Origin: Myxococcales bacterium
GTDB taxonomy: Bacteria > Myxococcota_A > Polyangia > Polyangiales > Polyangiaceae
Assembly (NCBI GenBank): GCA_016703425.1
Contig: JADJCA010000030.1
Span: forward strand, 124,001 to 188,000
Direction of reading: 5' to 3'
DNA length: 64,000 bases
Positions 1 to 8,431 of this stretch are shown piece after piece. Positions within the stretch are counted from its first letter, which is position 1. Every line of letters starts with the position of its first letter. The position numbers and the translations under genes are program-made. The notes beneath the pieces were generated by a model. The model worked only from the letters and a program-made list of their open reading frames with translations, searched no databases and was not told where the DNA came from.

Positions 1-1
1 C

Positions 2-115
2 TTCACCAAGCTAAGGCCAGTCTTCTACCAAAGCCGCGTGAACGCGCGGAAGCTGCTCGCGCCGCCCTTTGGAAAGATGCTAGCGACGGCGATGCGCGTC
101 CTCATCGGCAAGTAG
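2..115 (+). CDS. 3' end of an unidentified protein (partial)
   Basis: An open frame enters from the left edge and stops at TAG 113-115, giving 37 visible C-terminal residues that are basic and contain no recognisable motif (it ends MRVLIGK). The steady use of G/C third positions fits real coding sequence for this genome. Too little remains to name a family. It is convergent with the small heat-shock gene that ends at 241. Confidence 0.45.
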   Translation, partial: FTKLRPVFYQSRVNARKLLAPPFGKMLATAMRVLIGK

Positions 116-240
116 AGCGACGCGTCACGTAGGCCCGCGAAGCGGCGCCGGACGTCGTGAAGCCCACCGCTCGCCGCCGAAAAGGCGGGGCGCGCGGCGG
201 GCCACGAACGTGCGGAGAGCGCGTCGGACGCTCGCGTGGT

Positions 241-696
241 TCAAGCGGTGCCGACGGGATCCTTGGTGGGGCCGTCGCCCTTCACGCTGATCCTGCGAGG
301 CTGCTCGGCGGCCCGCTTGGGGAGACGGACCGTGAGGACTCCGTCCTTCAAGTCCGCCGCGATGGCACCGCCATCGACGGTCTCGGGCAATACGAACGAG
401 CGGGCGAACTGCCCGTGGCGTCGCTCAAAGCGATAGAAGCCGTCCTTCTGAACCTTCTGTTCGCTCTTCCGCTCACCGCGAATCGTCAGCACGTTCTTCT
501 CGAGCTCCACGTGGACGTCTTCGGTCTTGATGCCGGGCAGCTCGGCCCTGAGCCAGATCGCCTCCTTGTCCTCGACGATGTCGACGGCCGGCCGAAAGGC
601 GAGCGCGCTTGCGGGGCGCTCATCGGTGGCGAAGTTCTTGAACATGTCGTCTTGCATGCGAGAGAGTTCGGAGAATGGATCCCAACGAGAGAGCAT
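241..696 (-). CDS. Hsp20/alpha-crystallin small heat-shock protein
   Basis: ATP-independent holdase chaperone of the cytoplasm, 151 aa, normal length for bacterial Hsp20. The N-terminus (MLSRWDPFSELSRMQDDM) is the typical amphipathic Hsp20 start. The alpha-crystallin domain follows at about residues 40-135, with the family pattern ELPGIKTEDV, the LTIRGER strand and the DGVLTVRLPK motif near the end. ATG at 696 is chosen because an AGGAG ribosome-binding site lies about 8 nt upstream and homologues start here; longer in-frame extension lacks family similarity. Monocistronic. No CIRCE element or clear sigma-32 box was seen in the 290 bp upstream. Confidence 0.93.
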   Translation of the reverse strand: MLSRWDPFSELSRMQDDMFKNFATDERPASALAFRPAVDIVEDKEAIWLRAELPGIKTEDVHVELEKNVLTIRGERKSEQKVQKDGFYRFERRHGQFARSFVLPETVDGGAIAADLKDGVLTVRLPKRAAEQPRRISVKGDGPTKDPVGTA

Positions 697-985
697 GGCG
701 TAACTCCTGTTTGATGTGGACGTGTTCGGCCGCACCCCGTTGGCTGAGGTGAGGCTCGGGCTGAACGCGCAGCTCGCGCCGCGGCGTTCGATCGGTTGAG
801 CGGCCACCGCAGCCGAAGGCACCGCGTGTGTCGCGAATCGTGCGGCCGCCGAAGGAGAGGCAGCGCCTTCTTCCTTCGTGCCCGCCGACAGCCGAGAACG
901 TAATCAGCTCGAAATGGCGCGCAAGAGGCGCCCAAGAAAAAATCGAAGCGGCGCGCTCCAGAAGCAGGAGGCCTGCGAGTGCGCC

Positions 986-2542
986 CTAACCGCTGCGCCG
1001 GCGCCGACGGAGAGCGACCACCGCGAGAGTCACGAGCGCGAATGAGCTCGAATCGCTCGTGGCGCCGTTCGCGGCGGCGCAGCCGCCATCGGCTTGTGGA
1101 CGGGCCGTGGTCTTCTTGGCCGCCGTGCCCGAGGTGCCGCCGCGCGCCGTCGGGCCCTCGCCCGTTGTCGCGGGCAAGGGGGCCGTCGGCGCCGTCGGCG
1201 CGGTGGGGCTCGCGGAAGGCGACGCGCCCGGCGGTGCGTTCGGCGACGGCGTCGTGGGCGAAGGCGTGGGCGTCGTCGGTGCGGGGCTCGGGGTGGAAGG
1301 TGGCGGCTCCGGCGGCGTGCCCGTTCCGGAAGGGGTTGGCGTCGGCGTCGGGCTAGGCGTGGCAGGCGTGGGGGTGGGCGTCGGGTCAGCCCCAGGTGGA
1401 TTCGTCGGCTCGTCCGGCTTGGCCGGCGGCAGCGGTGTGGTGGGCGTCGGAGTCGGAGTGAGCGCGTCGGGATCTCCCACCGCAACGACGACCTCGGGGA
1501 AGTCCTTCGAGAACAGCAACGTGTCCTTGTCGAGGGTCGTGTGGAGGATCGGCACCTTGATGTCGGACTCGCCCCAGAGCGCGAGCGACGGCTTGGCACG
1601 AAGCTCCCAGCCGGTCTTGCCCTCGGCCGTCGACGCGAGGCGCGTGTCGAAGGTCGACCGTGCGTCGAGGCGAAGGCGAACGCCGACGCCGTTGTCGAAG
1701 GCGACGACGAGCACAGGTTGAAGCGAGCACACGCCTTTCAAGTGTTGCGAGCCGCCCTTCCACTGAAAGGTCGGGGCCTCGAAGGCAAAGTCGCTCGTGT
1801 CGAGCTCAAACTTCTTCTTGGGGTCACGCGCAAAGCGTCGCTTCTCGACGCCCTCGCTGTTGTAGATGGCGCGCGCCGCGAGCTTGCCGCCGGCCGAGGC
1901 CTTCATCGCGCCGTGCAGATCGCCGTCGATCTCCTCGAAGGAGCAGCCGACCATGACGTCGATTTGTGTCGTCAGAGGAATGTCGCTGCGCGCCTTGCCT
2001 TCTTCATCCTTGATGGGGATGTTCGTCTTGCCGAGGCCCGTTGCGAGCGCGAGGGCGCGCCCGCCGCCGAGCTTGGACTCGATCTCCTTCGAGATCTCGC
2101 GCATCACGTCCTTCCGCTCCGTGTTGCTCCACGTCACGTCGAGGTCAACTTCGAGGGAGCTCTCTACGGTGCTGCTCAGCGAGACCTCGGCGTCGAGGAC
2201 CTTCGGCACGTCGGTCCCGAGGAGCGCGCTCCAGAAGCGACGCTTCGTGATGTTGAGCCTTCCCTCGATGACAGGCCTGTCCATGGAGAGCGTCGCCGTC
2301 GGCGTGAGGACGGCCTTGACGTTGATGCCCTTCCTTTCGAGTTCGATGGGGACGCTGGTCGTGAGCGGACCCTTGAAGAGGTCTTTCGTCGGGAGCTCGT
2401 ACCTGAAGGCGTGCTCCTGGCCGTCGCTCGCAAAGAGCTCGTCGGCGGTCTCGTCGCTCTCGCCCGCAGGCGCAGAGCAGCCTCCTGCGAGGGGGCCTAA
2501 AGCGACACCGAGAAGCACAGTGCCCAGGCCCAAACGTGTCAT
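986..2542 (-). CDS. Surface lipoprotein with Pro/Thr-rich stalk and MYXO-CTERM-like tail
   Basis: 518 aa. The N-terminus is a lipoprotein signal with lipobox ending in AGGC (Cys about residue 22). Residues about 25-330 form a globular region with many beta-type segments and no family I can name. A low-complexity stalk rich in PTPTP and PSPSP follows at about 340-455. The C-terminus has GGC, a hydrophobic stretch (FALVTLAVVAL) and an Arg cluster, which resembles the MYXO-CTERM sorting signal. Having both an N-terminal lipobox and a C-terminal sorting tail is unusual. The layout suggests surface display on a flexible stalk; function unknown. ATG 2542 is chosen because the signal peptide begins there. 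Confidence 0.8.
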   Translation of the reverse strand: MTRLGLGTVLLGVALGPLAGGCSAPAGESDETADELFASDGQEHAFRYELPTKDLFKGPLTTSVPIELERKGINVKAVLTPTATLSMDRPVIEGRLNITKRRFWSALLGTDVPKVLDAEVSLSSTVESSLEVDLDVTWSNTERKDVMREISKEIESKLGGGRALALATGLGKTNIPIKDEEGKARSDIPLTTQIDVMVGCSFEEIDGDLHGAMKASAGGKLAARAIYNSEGVEKRRFARDPKKKFELDTSDFAFEAPTFQWKGGSQHLKGVCSLQPVLVVAFDNGVGVRLRLDARSTFDTRLASTAEGKTGWELRAKPSLALWGESDIKVPILHTTLDKDTLLFSKDFPEVVVAVGDPDALTPTPTPTTPLPPAKPDEPTNPPGADPTPTPTPATPSPTPTPTPSGTGTPPEPPPSTPSPAPTTPTPSPTTPSPNAPPGASPSASPTAPTAPTAPLPATTGEGPTARGGTSGTAAKKTTARPQADGGCAAANGATSDSSSFALVTLAVVALRRRRRSG

Positions 2543-2693
2543 TGGCGCATGGTGGTTCAAGACGCATACCAGGCCTCGACAGGCTCGCGGCGCGGCTTTC
2601 GGCGGTGGCGGGAGCCTGAACTCGGCGCCGGGCGTCCGCTTCGGCGGGCCATCGATCCACCCGCAAAGCGTCTGGCGTTGCCTTTGCGTTCGT

Positions 2694-3779
2694 CTACGAG
2701 ACGCCCGCGGCGGCTCGATCGAGCACCTCGTCGACGGCGGCGAACAGCTCGCGGTTTCCATCCTGACGGTACCGCGCCAGGTTCTCCTCGTGCCGCGGCA
2801 CGTTCGAGAGAAATCGCGCCAGCGCCGCGTCGTCGATAGCGCCAAAGACGCCCTGACCGAAGCCCTCCTTTTCGAGGTAGCGCGCGTTCAAAACTTGCTC
2901 GAATTGCTTCTCGAGGGGGACGGCGAGGAGCGGCTTTCGCAAGTACACGCACTCGCTCATGAGCGTGAAGCCTCCGCCCGCTACGACGCCGCGGGCCGAC
3001 GCGAGGTCGTCGATGAACGTGGTCTCGCTGAAGGGTCGATAGAGCAGGTGCCCCGCTGCCAGGTCTTCCTTGAGGTCGCGTCGCATCCCGTAGACGCGGC
3101 ACGGCACGCCGGCGCGTTCGAGCACGTGCGCGAGCTGATCGTGACCTTCGGCCGTTTGATAGACGAGCAGGTGGTCGCCCCGCGTCGGCGCCTTGGCCAA
3201 GATCTCCGGACGGACGATGGGCGGCACGAGCCTCGTGGGCTCCTTGCGCACCGGCGGACGAAAGAAGGTGGTGATGAGGTAGTCGTCGCAGAAGGGGAGC
3301 TTGCCCTTGACGAAGGCGCGCGCGAGCTGGAAGTCGGTCGCGTCGCGAGCGCTGGAACCGATGATGTCGGGACCGTGGAGGCATCGATTGATGATCTGCA
3401 TGTTGTCGATGCTGATCACGGGGATGCGGTGCGTCTTTGCGTAGAGGTACGTCCACGATTCGAAGTCGCTGATGGCGACCTCGGGGCGAAACTCGCTGAT
3501 GAGCTGGAAGTACGCGGCGATGTTCTGCGGCAACCCCACGGCGCCGGAGAGCACGTTCGACCAAACGGTCTTGCCGAGGCGCACGCGGTTCTCCTCGTAG
3601 ATCATGTGGAGGCCGTGGATGCGGTTCACGCCGTCGAAGCGCTTCGCCAAGTAGTCGACGGCTCGCCCCGAAGCCATGATGGCGACCTCATGGCCCTCAG
3701 CCAAGAGGTGCTCCAAGACCACGCGAGAACGCATCGCATGGCCCATGCCTTCGCCCACCACGCCGTAGAGAATTTTCAC
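2694..3779 (-). CDS. Glycosyltransferase, MurG/GT28-like
   Basis: 361 aa nucleotide-sugar glycosyltransferase of the GT-B fold. It begins KILYGVVGEGMGHAMRSR, the N-terminal glycine-rich loop (GxGxGH) of the MurG/UDP-glucosyltransferase superfamily. The C-terminal half has VAGGGFTLMSECVYLRKPLL and P.....EQ..NARYLE, the usual donor-binding pattern. Many relatives transfer hexoses or GlcNAc to lipids or surface polymers; the acceptor cannot be read from sequence. GTG at 3779 is taken as start because the beta-alpha-beta motif begins immediately. It is divergent from the gene at 3852, with 72 bp between the starts. Confidence 0.85.
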   Translation of the reverse strand: MKILYGVVGEGMGHAMRSRVVLEHLLAEGHEVAIMASGRAVDYLAKRFDGVNRIHGLHMIYEENRVRLGKTVWSNVLSGAVGLPQNIAAYFQLISEFRPEVAISDFESWTYLYAKTHRIPVISIDNMQIINRCLHGPDIIGSSARDATDFQLARAFVKGKLPFCDDYLITTFFRPPVRKEPTRLVPPIVRPEILAKAPTRGDHLLVYQTAEGHDQLAHVLERAGVPCRVYGMRRDLKEDLAAGHLLYRPFSETTFIDDLASARGVVAGGGFTLMSECVYLRKPLLAVPLEKQFEQVLNARYLEKEGFGQGVFGAIDDAALARFLSNVPRHEENLARYRQDGNRELFAAVDEVLDRAAAGVS

Positions 3780-3851
3780 GGCCCCACGATAAGCCTTTCG
3801 CGGGGCGCCCGCACGCTGGCGGTGCGCGCCCGGTTTCGCTAGAACGAGCCT

Positions 3852-4731
3852 GTGCCATCCCTGCGGGTCTATTCGGAGATGGCCACCCACGACGACGCTA
3901 CGGCGCCCTCGGCGCTCGCGCTCCTTCGGGGGCGCGAGGTCGAGCTCGTTCTCGCGGTCCGGCCGTGGCACGTGGCGGGCCTCGGTGAGGTCGTGCGGCG
4001 CGTCGCCGGCGAAGGCGTGGCGCTCTCGCTGTGGCCCATGTTGAGCGACGAAGACGGACGCTTTCTCCATGCCGGCAACGTCGCGCGGATGCGGGCGCTG
4101 GTGACGAGGGTGCTCGCGGCGGCGATGCCCTCCGCGTCTGCGCTCAAGCCGGAACCGCGGCTCGACGTGATGCTCGACCTTGAGCCGCCCGTGGATACGC
4201 TCCGCGCGCTCGCGCATTGGCGCCTCGGGCCCGCGGCGTTGGCGGCCGCTGCGGCGTTTGCGGCATCGGAGCGCAACGACCGCGCAGCGCGGGCTCTCGT
4301 GACCGACATTCAACGAGCCGGGGCCACAGTCTCCGTTGCGGTCATGCCGCACGTGGTCCTGCCGGGCGGACGCGCCCTCTCGCGCCTCGCGGCGGTCCCG
4401 ACGCTCGCGGGCACCGACTCCGTCGACCTGATGCTGTACCGAACGCTCGCGCAAGGCTACGCGCGCGGCCTCGTCTCGCGGCAGCGCGCGCTTCGGTGGC
4501 TGGGACACCCTCTCAAGCCGCGCTGTCAACGAGGGCATGCGCATCGCGCTCGGTTGCGTCGGCACGGGCGCCTTGGGCGACGAGGCGACGTATTCGAGTC
4601 CGGCAGACCTGGCCGACGACGTTCGCGTCGCGAGGGGACGGGGCGCCACCGCCTTCGCGCTCTTTGAGTGGAGCGCCATCTTGCGCCGTGGCCCCGCTGA
4701 GGCGTGGCTCGATGCCGTGCTCGCGACGTAG
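3852..4731 (+). pseudogene. Unidentified protein, interrupted by a one-base frameshift
   Basis: A frame opens at GTG 3852 and reads as coding to about residue 217 (ending QRALRWL). It then falls into Arg/His-rich translation typical of an out-of-frame reading. The natural continuation (DTLSSRAVNEGMRIALG to FALFEWSAILRRG) is in the +1 frame and ends at TAG 4729-4731. Removing one G from the GGG at 4502-4504 joins the two into a 292-aa protein (RWL-DTLSS). No family recognised. The alternating strand/helix pattern and acidic strand ends (LDVMLDLEPP) hint at a TIM-barrel enzyme, which is only inference. Assembly error and true frameshift are both possible. It is divergent from the glycosyltransferase, so it may act with it. 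Confidence 0.6.
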
Positions 4732-4764
4732 CTGTGGGCCGATCGGGTAGCGGGATTGCCTCGG

Positions 4765-5724
4765 CTACTTCGGCGACGTCGTCGGCGCGCACGTCGAGAC
4801 GCCGGCTCCAACGATGTGGAAGCCGATGGACCTCATGTAGGCGGTGTTCACGCTCTTGTCGGATGGGCGGTACCGCGTGACGTTCGTCGTCTGCGTCGGG
4901 GCCGTGCTGGTGGCTGTGTAGATGTAGAAGTCGCCGCCCCAGAAGGAGAACGCGAACATCGGCGCGAGGGGCTCTTCGACCTTGGGCAAGTTGAATCGAC
5001 CCGTGAAGGCCAACGATGTCTTGTTCATCTCGGCCACCGCCAAGGGCGTGTCGATGAGCAAGGCGAAGAGCTTGCCGTCGCCGGTGCCCGTCAGCTCGAG
5101 GTCGAACGGGTTTGGCATGTCGTTGATGGGCGTGATCGTCTCCTTGGCGACGTCGACGCGCGACACGCCGGGAGCTCCAGGCGTCTTGCCTTCAGAGACG
5201 ACGAAAAGCGTCTCTTGGTCTTTGGAGCCGGCGTTGAGCGAAAAGCCCATCCCGCCCATGCCCGCTTGAACCTTCGATGGCGTGCAAGCCCCCGTCTTCG
5301 TGTTCACCTTGTAGAGGCGGTCGAGCTCGATCTGGTTGGGGTCGCGCATGTTGACCCACGCGACCGCGCTTCGATCGACGGCCATGGATACGGGGACCAG
5401 CGAGATTCCCTCCGGCGACTTGCACTTCAGGGGAGCAAGCTTCGTAAAGATCTTGTCGGCCGGCGCGAAGGAATAGATGTCGCCTTCGAGCGAGAGGACG
5501 TAGACGAGCTTGGCTTCTTCGCTGCAGCCATCGGCGCTGCCACCGTCGTCAGCGTTGTTGGTGATGAAGCCGCCGTCGCCGAGCGCCTCCTGCGTGGGCG
5601 TCCCGCTCCCGCCATCTCCCGAGCCGATGCCGCGCGAACCGTCGCCGCCGCAGGAGGCTACGGCGAGGAGAGACGCCGTGAGGGCGGCGGATACGAACAG
5701 CGGGACGCGAGCGGGAACGAGCAT
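4765..5724 (-). CDS. Predicted lipoprotein, propeller-like
   Basis: 319 aa. The start has a signal peptide with lipobox AVASC (Cys about 25), then a Gly/Ser/Asp-rich linker. The rest consists of repeating strand-rich blocks (VYVLSLEGDIYSFAPADK, LFALLIDTPLAVAEMN) that look like a beta-propeller seen in many myxobacterial lipoproteins that summarise as hypothetical. No catalytic motif was found. Probably exported and lipid-anchored. It lies downstream of the DUF1232 gene on the same strand, with a 112-bp gap, so cotranscription is uncertain. Confidence 0.7.
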   Translation of the reverse strand: MLVPARVPLFVSAALTASLLAVASCGGDGSRGIGSGDGGSGTPTQEALGDGGFITNNADDGGSADGCSEEAKLVYVLSLEGDIYSFAPADKIFTKLAPLKCKSPEGISLVPVSMAVDRSAVAWVNMRDPNQIELDRLYKVNTKTGACTPSKVQAGMGGMGFSLNAGSKDQETLFVVSEGKTPGAPGVSRVDVAKETITPINDMPNPFDLELTGTGDGKLFALLIDTPLAVAEMNKTSLAFTGRFNLPKVEEPLAPMFAFSFWGGDFYIYTATSTAPTQTTNVTRYRPSDKSVNTAYMRSIGFHIVGAGVSTCAPTTSPK

Positions 5725-5836
5725 GGGGCCTCCGGAAGGAAGAGCGTCGAGAGCCCCGAAGCTTAGCTGCCCGAAGCGACGGGGTCAGTTCCGGCGGCGT
5801 CTCGGGCGCGTCCGTGGCCAGCGTGGACGGAAAGTT

Positions 5837-6154
5837 CTAGCGTTCTGGCGGAGGAAGTTTCACGGCGCCCGGTTGCGCCGGAGCCGGCCCCTCGAGTGCA
5901 GGGTATCGGCGTGACACGCGGTGCAGGTACGCGATGGCGATGGCCGCGACGCCCATGTCGTCGAGCCACCCAATGAAGGGGATCACGTCAGCGATGACGT
6001 CCGCCGGAAAGACGATGTAGGCCAGCGAGAGAACGACGAAGCCCTTGCCCGCCAACGACGCTTCGCGGTCGCGGAAGAAGCGCCAGATCCCGGGAAGGAA
6101 TCCCACCGTGGCCGCGGCGCCCGCGGCCGTCATGGCAGGTCGAAGTTTGGCCAT
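5837..6154 (-). CDS. DUF1232 (YkvA-like) small membrane protein
   Basis: 105 aa. It carries the DUF1232 signature YIVFPADVIADVIPFIGWLDDMGV (residues about 46-69), with an SLAYIVFP segment that probably inserts in the membrane. Family members are widespread, small and of unknown role. ATG at 6154 gives a start typical of the family, MAKLRPAMTAAG. The C-terminus is proline-rich. It follows the phosphatase gene on the same strand after a 68-bp gap. Confidence 0.85.
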   Translation of the reverse strand: MAKLRPAMTAAGAAATVGFLPGIWRFFRDREASLAGKGFVVLSLAYIVFPADVIADVIPFIGWLDDMGVAAIAIAYLHRVSRRYPALEGPAPAQPGAVKLPPPER

Positions 6155-6222
6155 GTCGCTCAGTCTAAGTCGCGCCGGGGGCCACGCAACCAGTGACGTT
6201 CGCGCAAAAAGACCGGCGCGGC

Positions 6223-6975
6223 TCAGCGCGACTCGTACACCTTCACCGCCGGAAGCTCGACGCACGTGAGAAACCCACCTTTGCCGGCGCCGGTGTCGAT
6301 GGCGAGCACCGAATCGCCGGCCCACATGTCGAGCGGGTCTTCCGGCGTAAACGACGAGAGCTCCGGCGGTAGGTAGTCCGTCGAGGTGTGCCCGACGACG
6401 ACGCGCTTGCCGCGGTAGTCGCGGAAGAACTCGATGGTGCGGACCCAGAGGAGCACGGCCTTGTTCGCCACGGTGCGCGGGTGCTGAAACGCGCCGTCGG
6501 CCTCTTGCGGAAGGCCCGCGTGAACGTAGATCGCGTGCTCGTCTTCGTACCAATAGGGCAGGCTGGTCATCCACTCGAGGTGGTCGTCGGGGAAGAACGC
6601 GCCGGTGAGCAGGGCCGCGTGTTCGGTGCGCGTGGGCTGATCGCCTTCGAAGAAGAGCGCGCCGGTGTAGCTGCGCAGCGTCGCGAGGCAGCCGTTGGGC
6701 GGGGGCAACACGAACTCCGGCCAGCCTCCCATGGTCACGCGCAGCCACGCATCTTCGTGGTTGCCGCGGAGCGTCACGATGCGGGCGGCGGTCTTCCCCG
6801 GCAGTTCGTCCTTGATGAAGTGGATGACTTGCGCCGAGTTGGGCCCGCGGTCGAGGTAGTCACCGACGAAGAGCAGCGTGTCTTCGTAGGTGAGCGAAGG
6901 GAGCTTGGCCATGACGGCGCGAAGGGCGGCGAGGTCGCCGTGGATGTCGCCGAAAGCGAAGGTGCGTGCGGTCAC
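6223..6975 (-). CDS. PPP-family metallophosphatase (Ser/Thr phosphatase/ApaH-like)
   Basis: 250 aa calcineurin-like phosphoesterase with all metal-site motifs: GDIHGD (9-14), GDYLDRG (38-44), RGNHE (70-74), and a later GHTST histidine. These place it among bacterial PPP phosphatases, which act on phosphoproteins or dinucleoside polyphosphates; substrate is not decided by sequence. The start GTG 6975-6973 overlaps the TGA of the upstream Ser/Thr kinase gene (GTGA, four bases shared), so translation is probably coupled and the likely role is to oppose that kinase or act on the same targets. Confidence 0.88.
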   Translation of the reverse strand: MTARTFAFGDIHGDLAALRAVMAKLPSLTYEDTLLFVGDYLDRGPNSAQVIHFIKDELPGKTAARIVTLRGNHEDAWLRVTMGGWPEFVLPPPNGCLATLRSYTGALFFEGDQPTRTEHAALLTGAFFPDDHLEWMTSLPYWYEDEHAIYVHAGLPQEADGAFQHPRTVANKAVLLWVRTIEFFRDYRGKRVVVGHTSTDYLPPELSSFTPEDPLDMWAGDSVLAIDTGAGKGGFLTCVELPAVKVYESR

Positions 6976-8417
6976 TTGGGGCCAGTCTTCTTCTTGTTGG
7001 GTTTCTTGGGCTTGGGTTCCGGACGCTTCTCCGCGCTCGGCTTCGGTGCAGGATCGTCGGCCGCGACGATTGTCGCAACAGGCTTCGTCTCGGGTTCCGG
7101 AGCGGACGCTGCGGCTGGCGCCGAGGGCGTCGCCGACGGAACGACGAGGGCCGTCGGAGCTGCGGGCGGCGCCGCGGGTTCTGGGGCCACCGACGGGGTC
7201 GCCGCTGCAGGGGCTACCGGTCCGCTGCCTCGCATCAGCGAAAACGTGACGCCCGCGCCCAGCGCGACCAGGGCGACCGCGCCCGCGATGGCGGTGCGTC
7301 GCCGGCGCCGCGATGAGCCTTCCGCAGAGTAGGCGGCGCGGGCTACCGGTCGCCAGGTTCGGCCCGGCGGCGTGACGGCAACCTTGGTGTCGGCCTCCGA
7401 GTCGACCGCTTCGCGCGCCTTGGGAGGCATGGGTCGACTCGGCTTCCCGTCAGGCACGAGCGGCGGCACGGGCGGCGGAGAGAGCGCCGCCGGTGGCAGG
7501 CTCGCTCCGCTCTTGCCAAGAATCGCATCGATGGCCTCGACGAGCTCTGCCGACGTGGAGAATCGGCCCGCCGGATCTTTCGCCAACAGGCGCTTCAGGA
7601 CCGCCGCGATGCGCGGATCGAGCGTCCTCGCGACGTCATCAGGAAGTTCGGGGACGTCTTGGAGGATGTGCTGCCGCATGAGCGTCACGGCGCCGCCCTT
7701 GAAAGGTCGTGTCCCCGTCAACATCTCGAAGAGCACGACGCCCAGTGAGTAGAGGTCTGCGCGACCGTCGACCGACTGGCCCATCGCCTGCTCCGGCGCC
7801 ATGTAATCCGGCGTGCCGAAGATGGTGCCGATGCGCGTGATCGGCTGGAGTGTTGCGTTGCGTTTGCCGGTGACACTGCCGACATCGATCTTCGCGATGC
7901 CGAAGTCGAAGAGCTTCACCGCCTCCCGCGCCGTGCCGCGCGCGACGAGCATGACGTTCTCCGGCTTGATGTCGCGGTGCACGACGCCCGACGCGTGGGC
8001 CACGACCAGGGCGCTGGCGATTTCGCGCACCACGTGCAGCGCGCGGGCCGCATCAACCTTGCCGCCGGCGATGACGTCGCGGAGGTTTTCTCCGTCGACG
8101 TACTCGAGCACGAGGTAGACGGAGCCGTCGGGGAGCTCGCCCGAGTCCGTCGCCGAGACGACGTTCGGATGATCGATGTGCGCCGCCGCGATGGCCTCGC
8201 GCTTGAAGCGCTCGACGACCTCCGGATACTCGGAGGCGTCTGGCCGCAGCACCTTGAGGGCGACGGCCTTGCGCATGTGCACGTGCTCGGCGCGATAAAC
8301 GGCGCCCATGCCGCCCTCGCCCAGGAGCTTTTCGACGCGATACTGCGCGACCAACGTCCCCGGCTCGAGGTTCGCGGTCGGCGGCACTTCGCCATCTTCG
8401 GGGACGCTTTGCGTCAC
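6972..8417 (-). CDS. Transmembrane Hanks-type Ser/Thr protein kinase
   Basis: 481 aa. Kinase domain at about residues 25-300: glycine loop GEGGMGAVYRAE, ATP lysine K55, catalytic HRDIKPEN (147-154), DFG (171-173), GTPDYMAPEQ activation-loop end. All catalytic residues are present. A Pro-rich juxtamembrane segment, Arg cluster and one membrane helix (about 376-394) follow, then an Ala/Pro tail ending in Lys-rich sequence outside the membrane. The extracytoplasmic part is low complexity with no PASTA or other sensor domain. Start GTG 8417 lies only 14 bp from the divergent NIF3 gene. The stop overlaps the phosphatase start. Confidence 0.93.
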   Translation of the reverse strand: MTQSVPEDGEVPPTANLEPGTLVAQYRVEKLLGEGGMGAVYRAEHVHMRKAVALKVLRPDASEYPEVVERFKREAIAAAHIDHPNVVSATDSGELPDGSVYLVLEYVDGENLRDVIAGGKVDAARALHVVREIASALVVAHASGVVHRDIKPENVMLVARGTAREAVKLFDFGIAKIDVGSVTGKRNATLQPITRIGTIFGTPDYMAPEQAMGQSVDGRADLYSLGVVLFEMLTGTRPFKGGAVTLMRQHILQDVPELPDDVARTLDPRIAAVLKRLLAKDPAGRFSTSAELVEAIDAILGKSGASLPPAALSPPPVPPLVPDGKPSRPMPPKAREAVDSEADTKVAVTPPGRTWRPVARAAYSAEGSSRRRRRTAIAGAVALVALGAGVTFSLMRGSGPVAPAAATPSVAPEPAAPPAAPTALVVPSATPSAPAAASAPEPETKPVATIVAADDPAPKPSAEKRPEPKPKKPNKKKTGPK

Positions 8418-8431
8418 CGGCTGAGACTATC

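Noticed and set aside
1094..2500. Long + strand open frames opposite the lipoprotein gene
   Set aside because: Arg-rich shadow frames caused by high GC; the minus-strand gene has a signal peptide and domain-like sequence.
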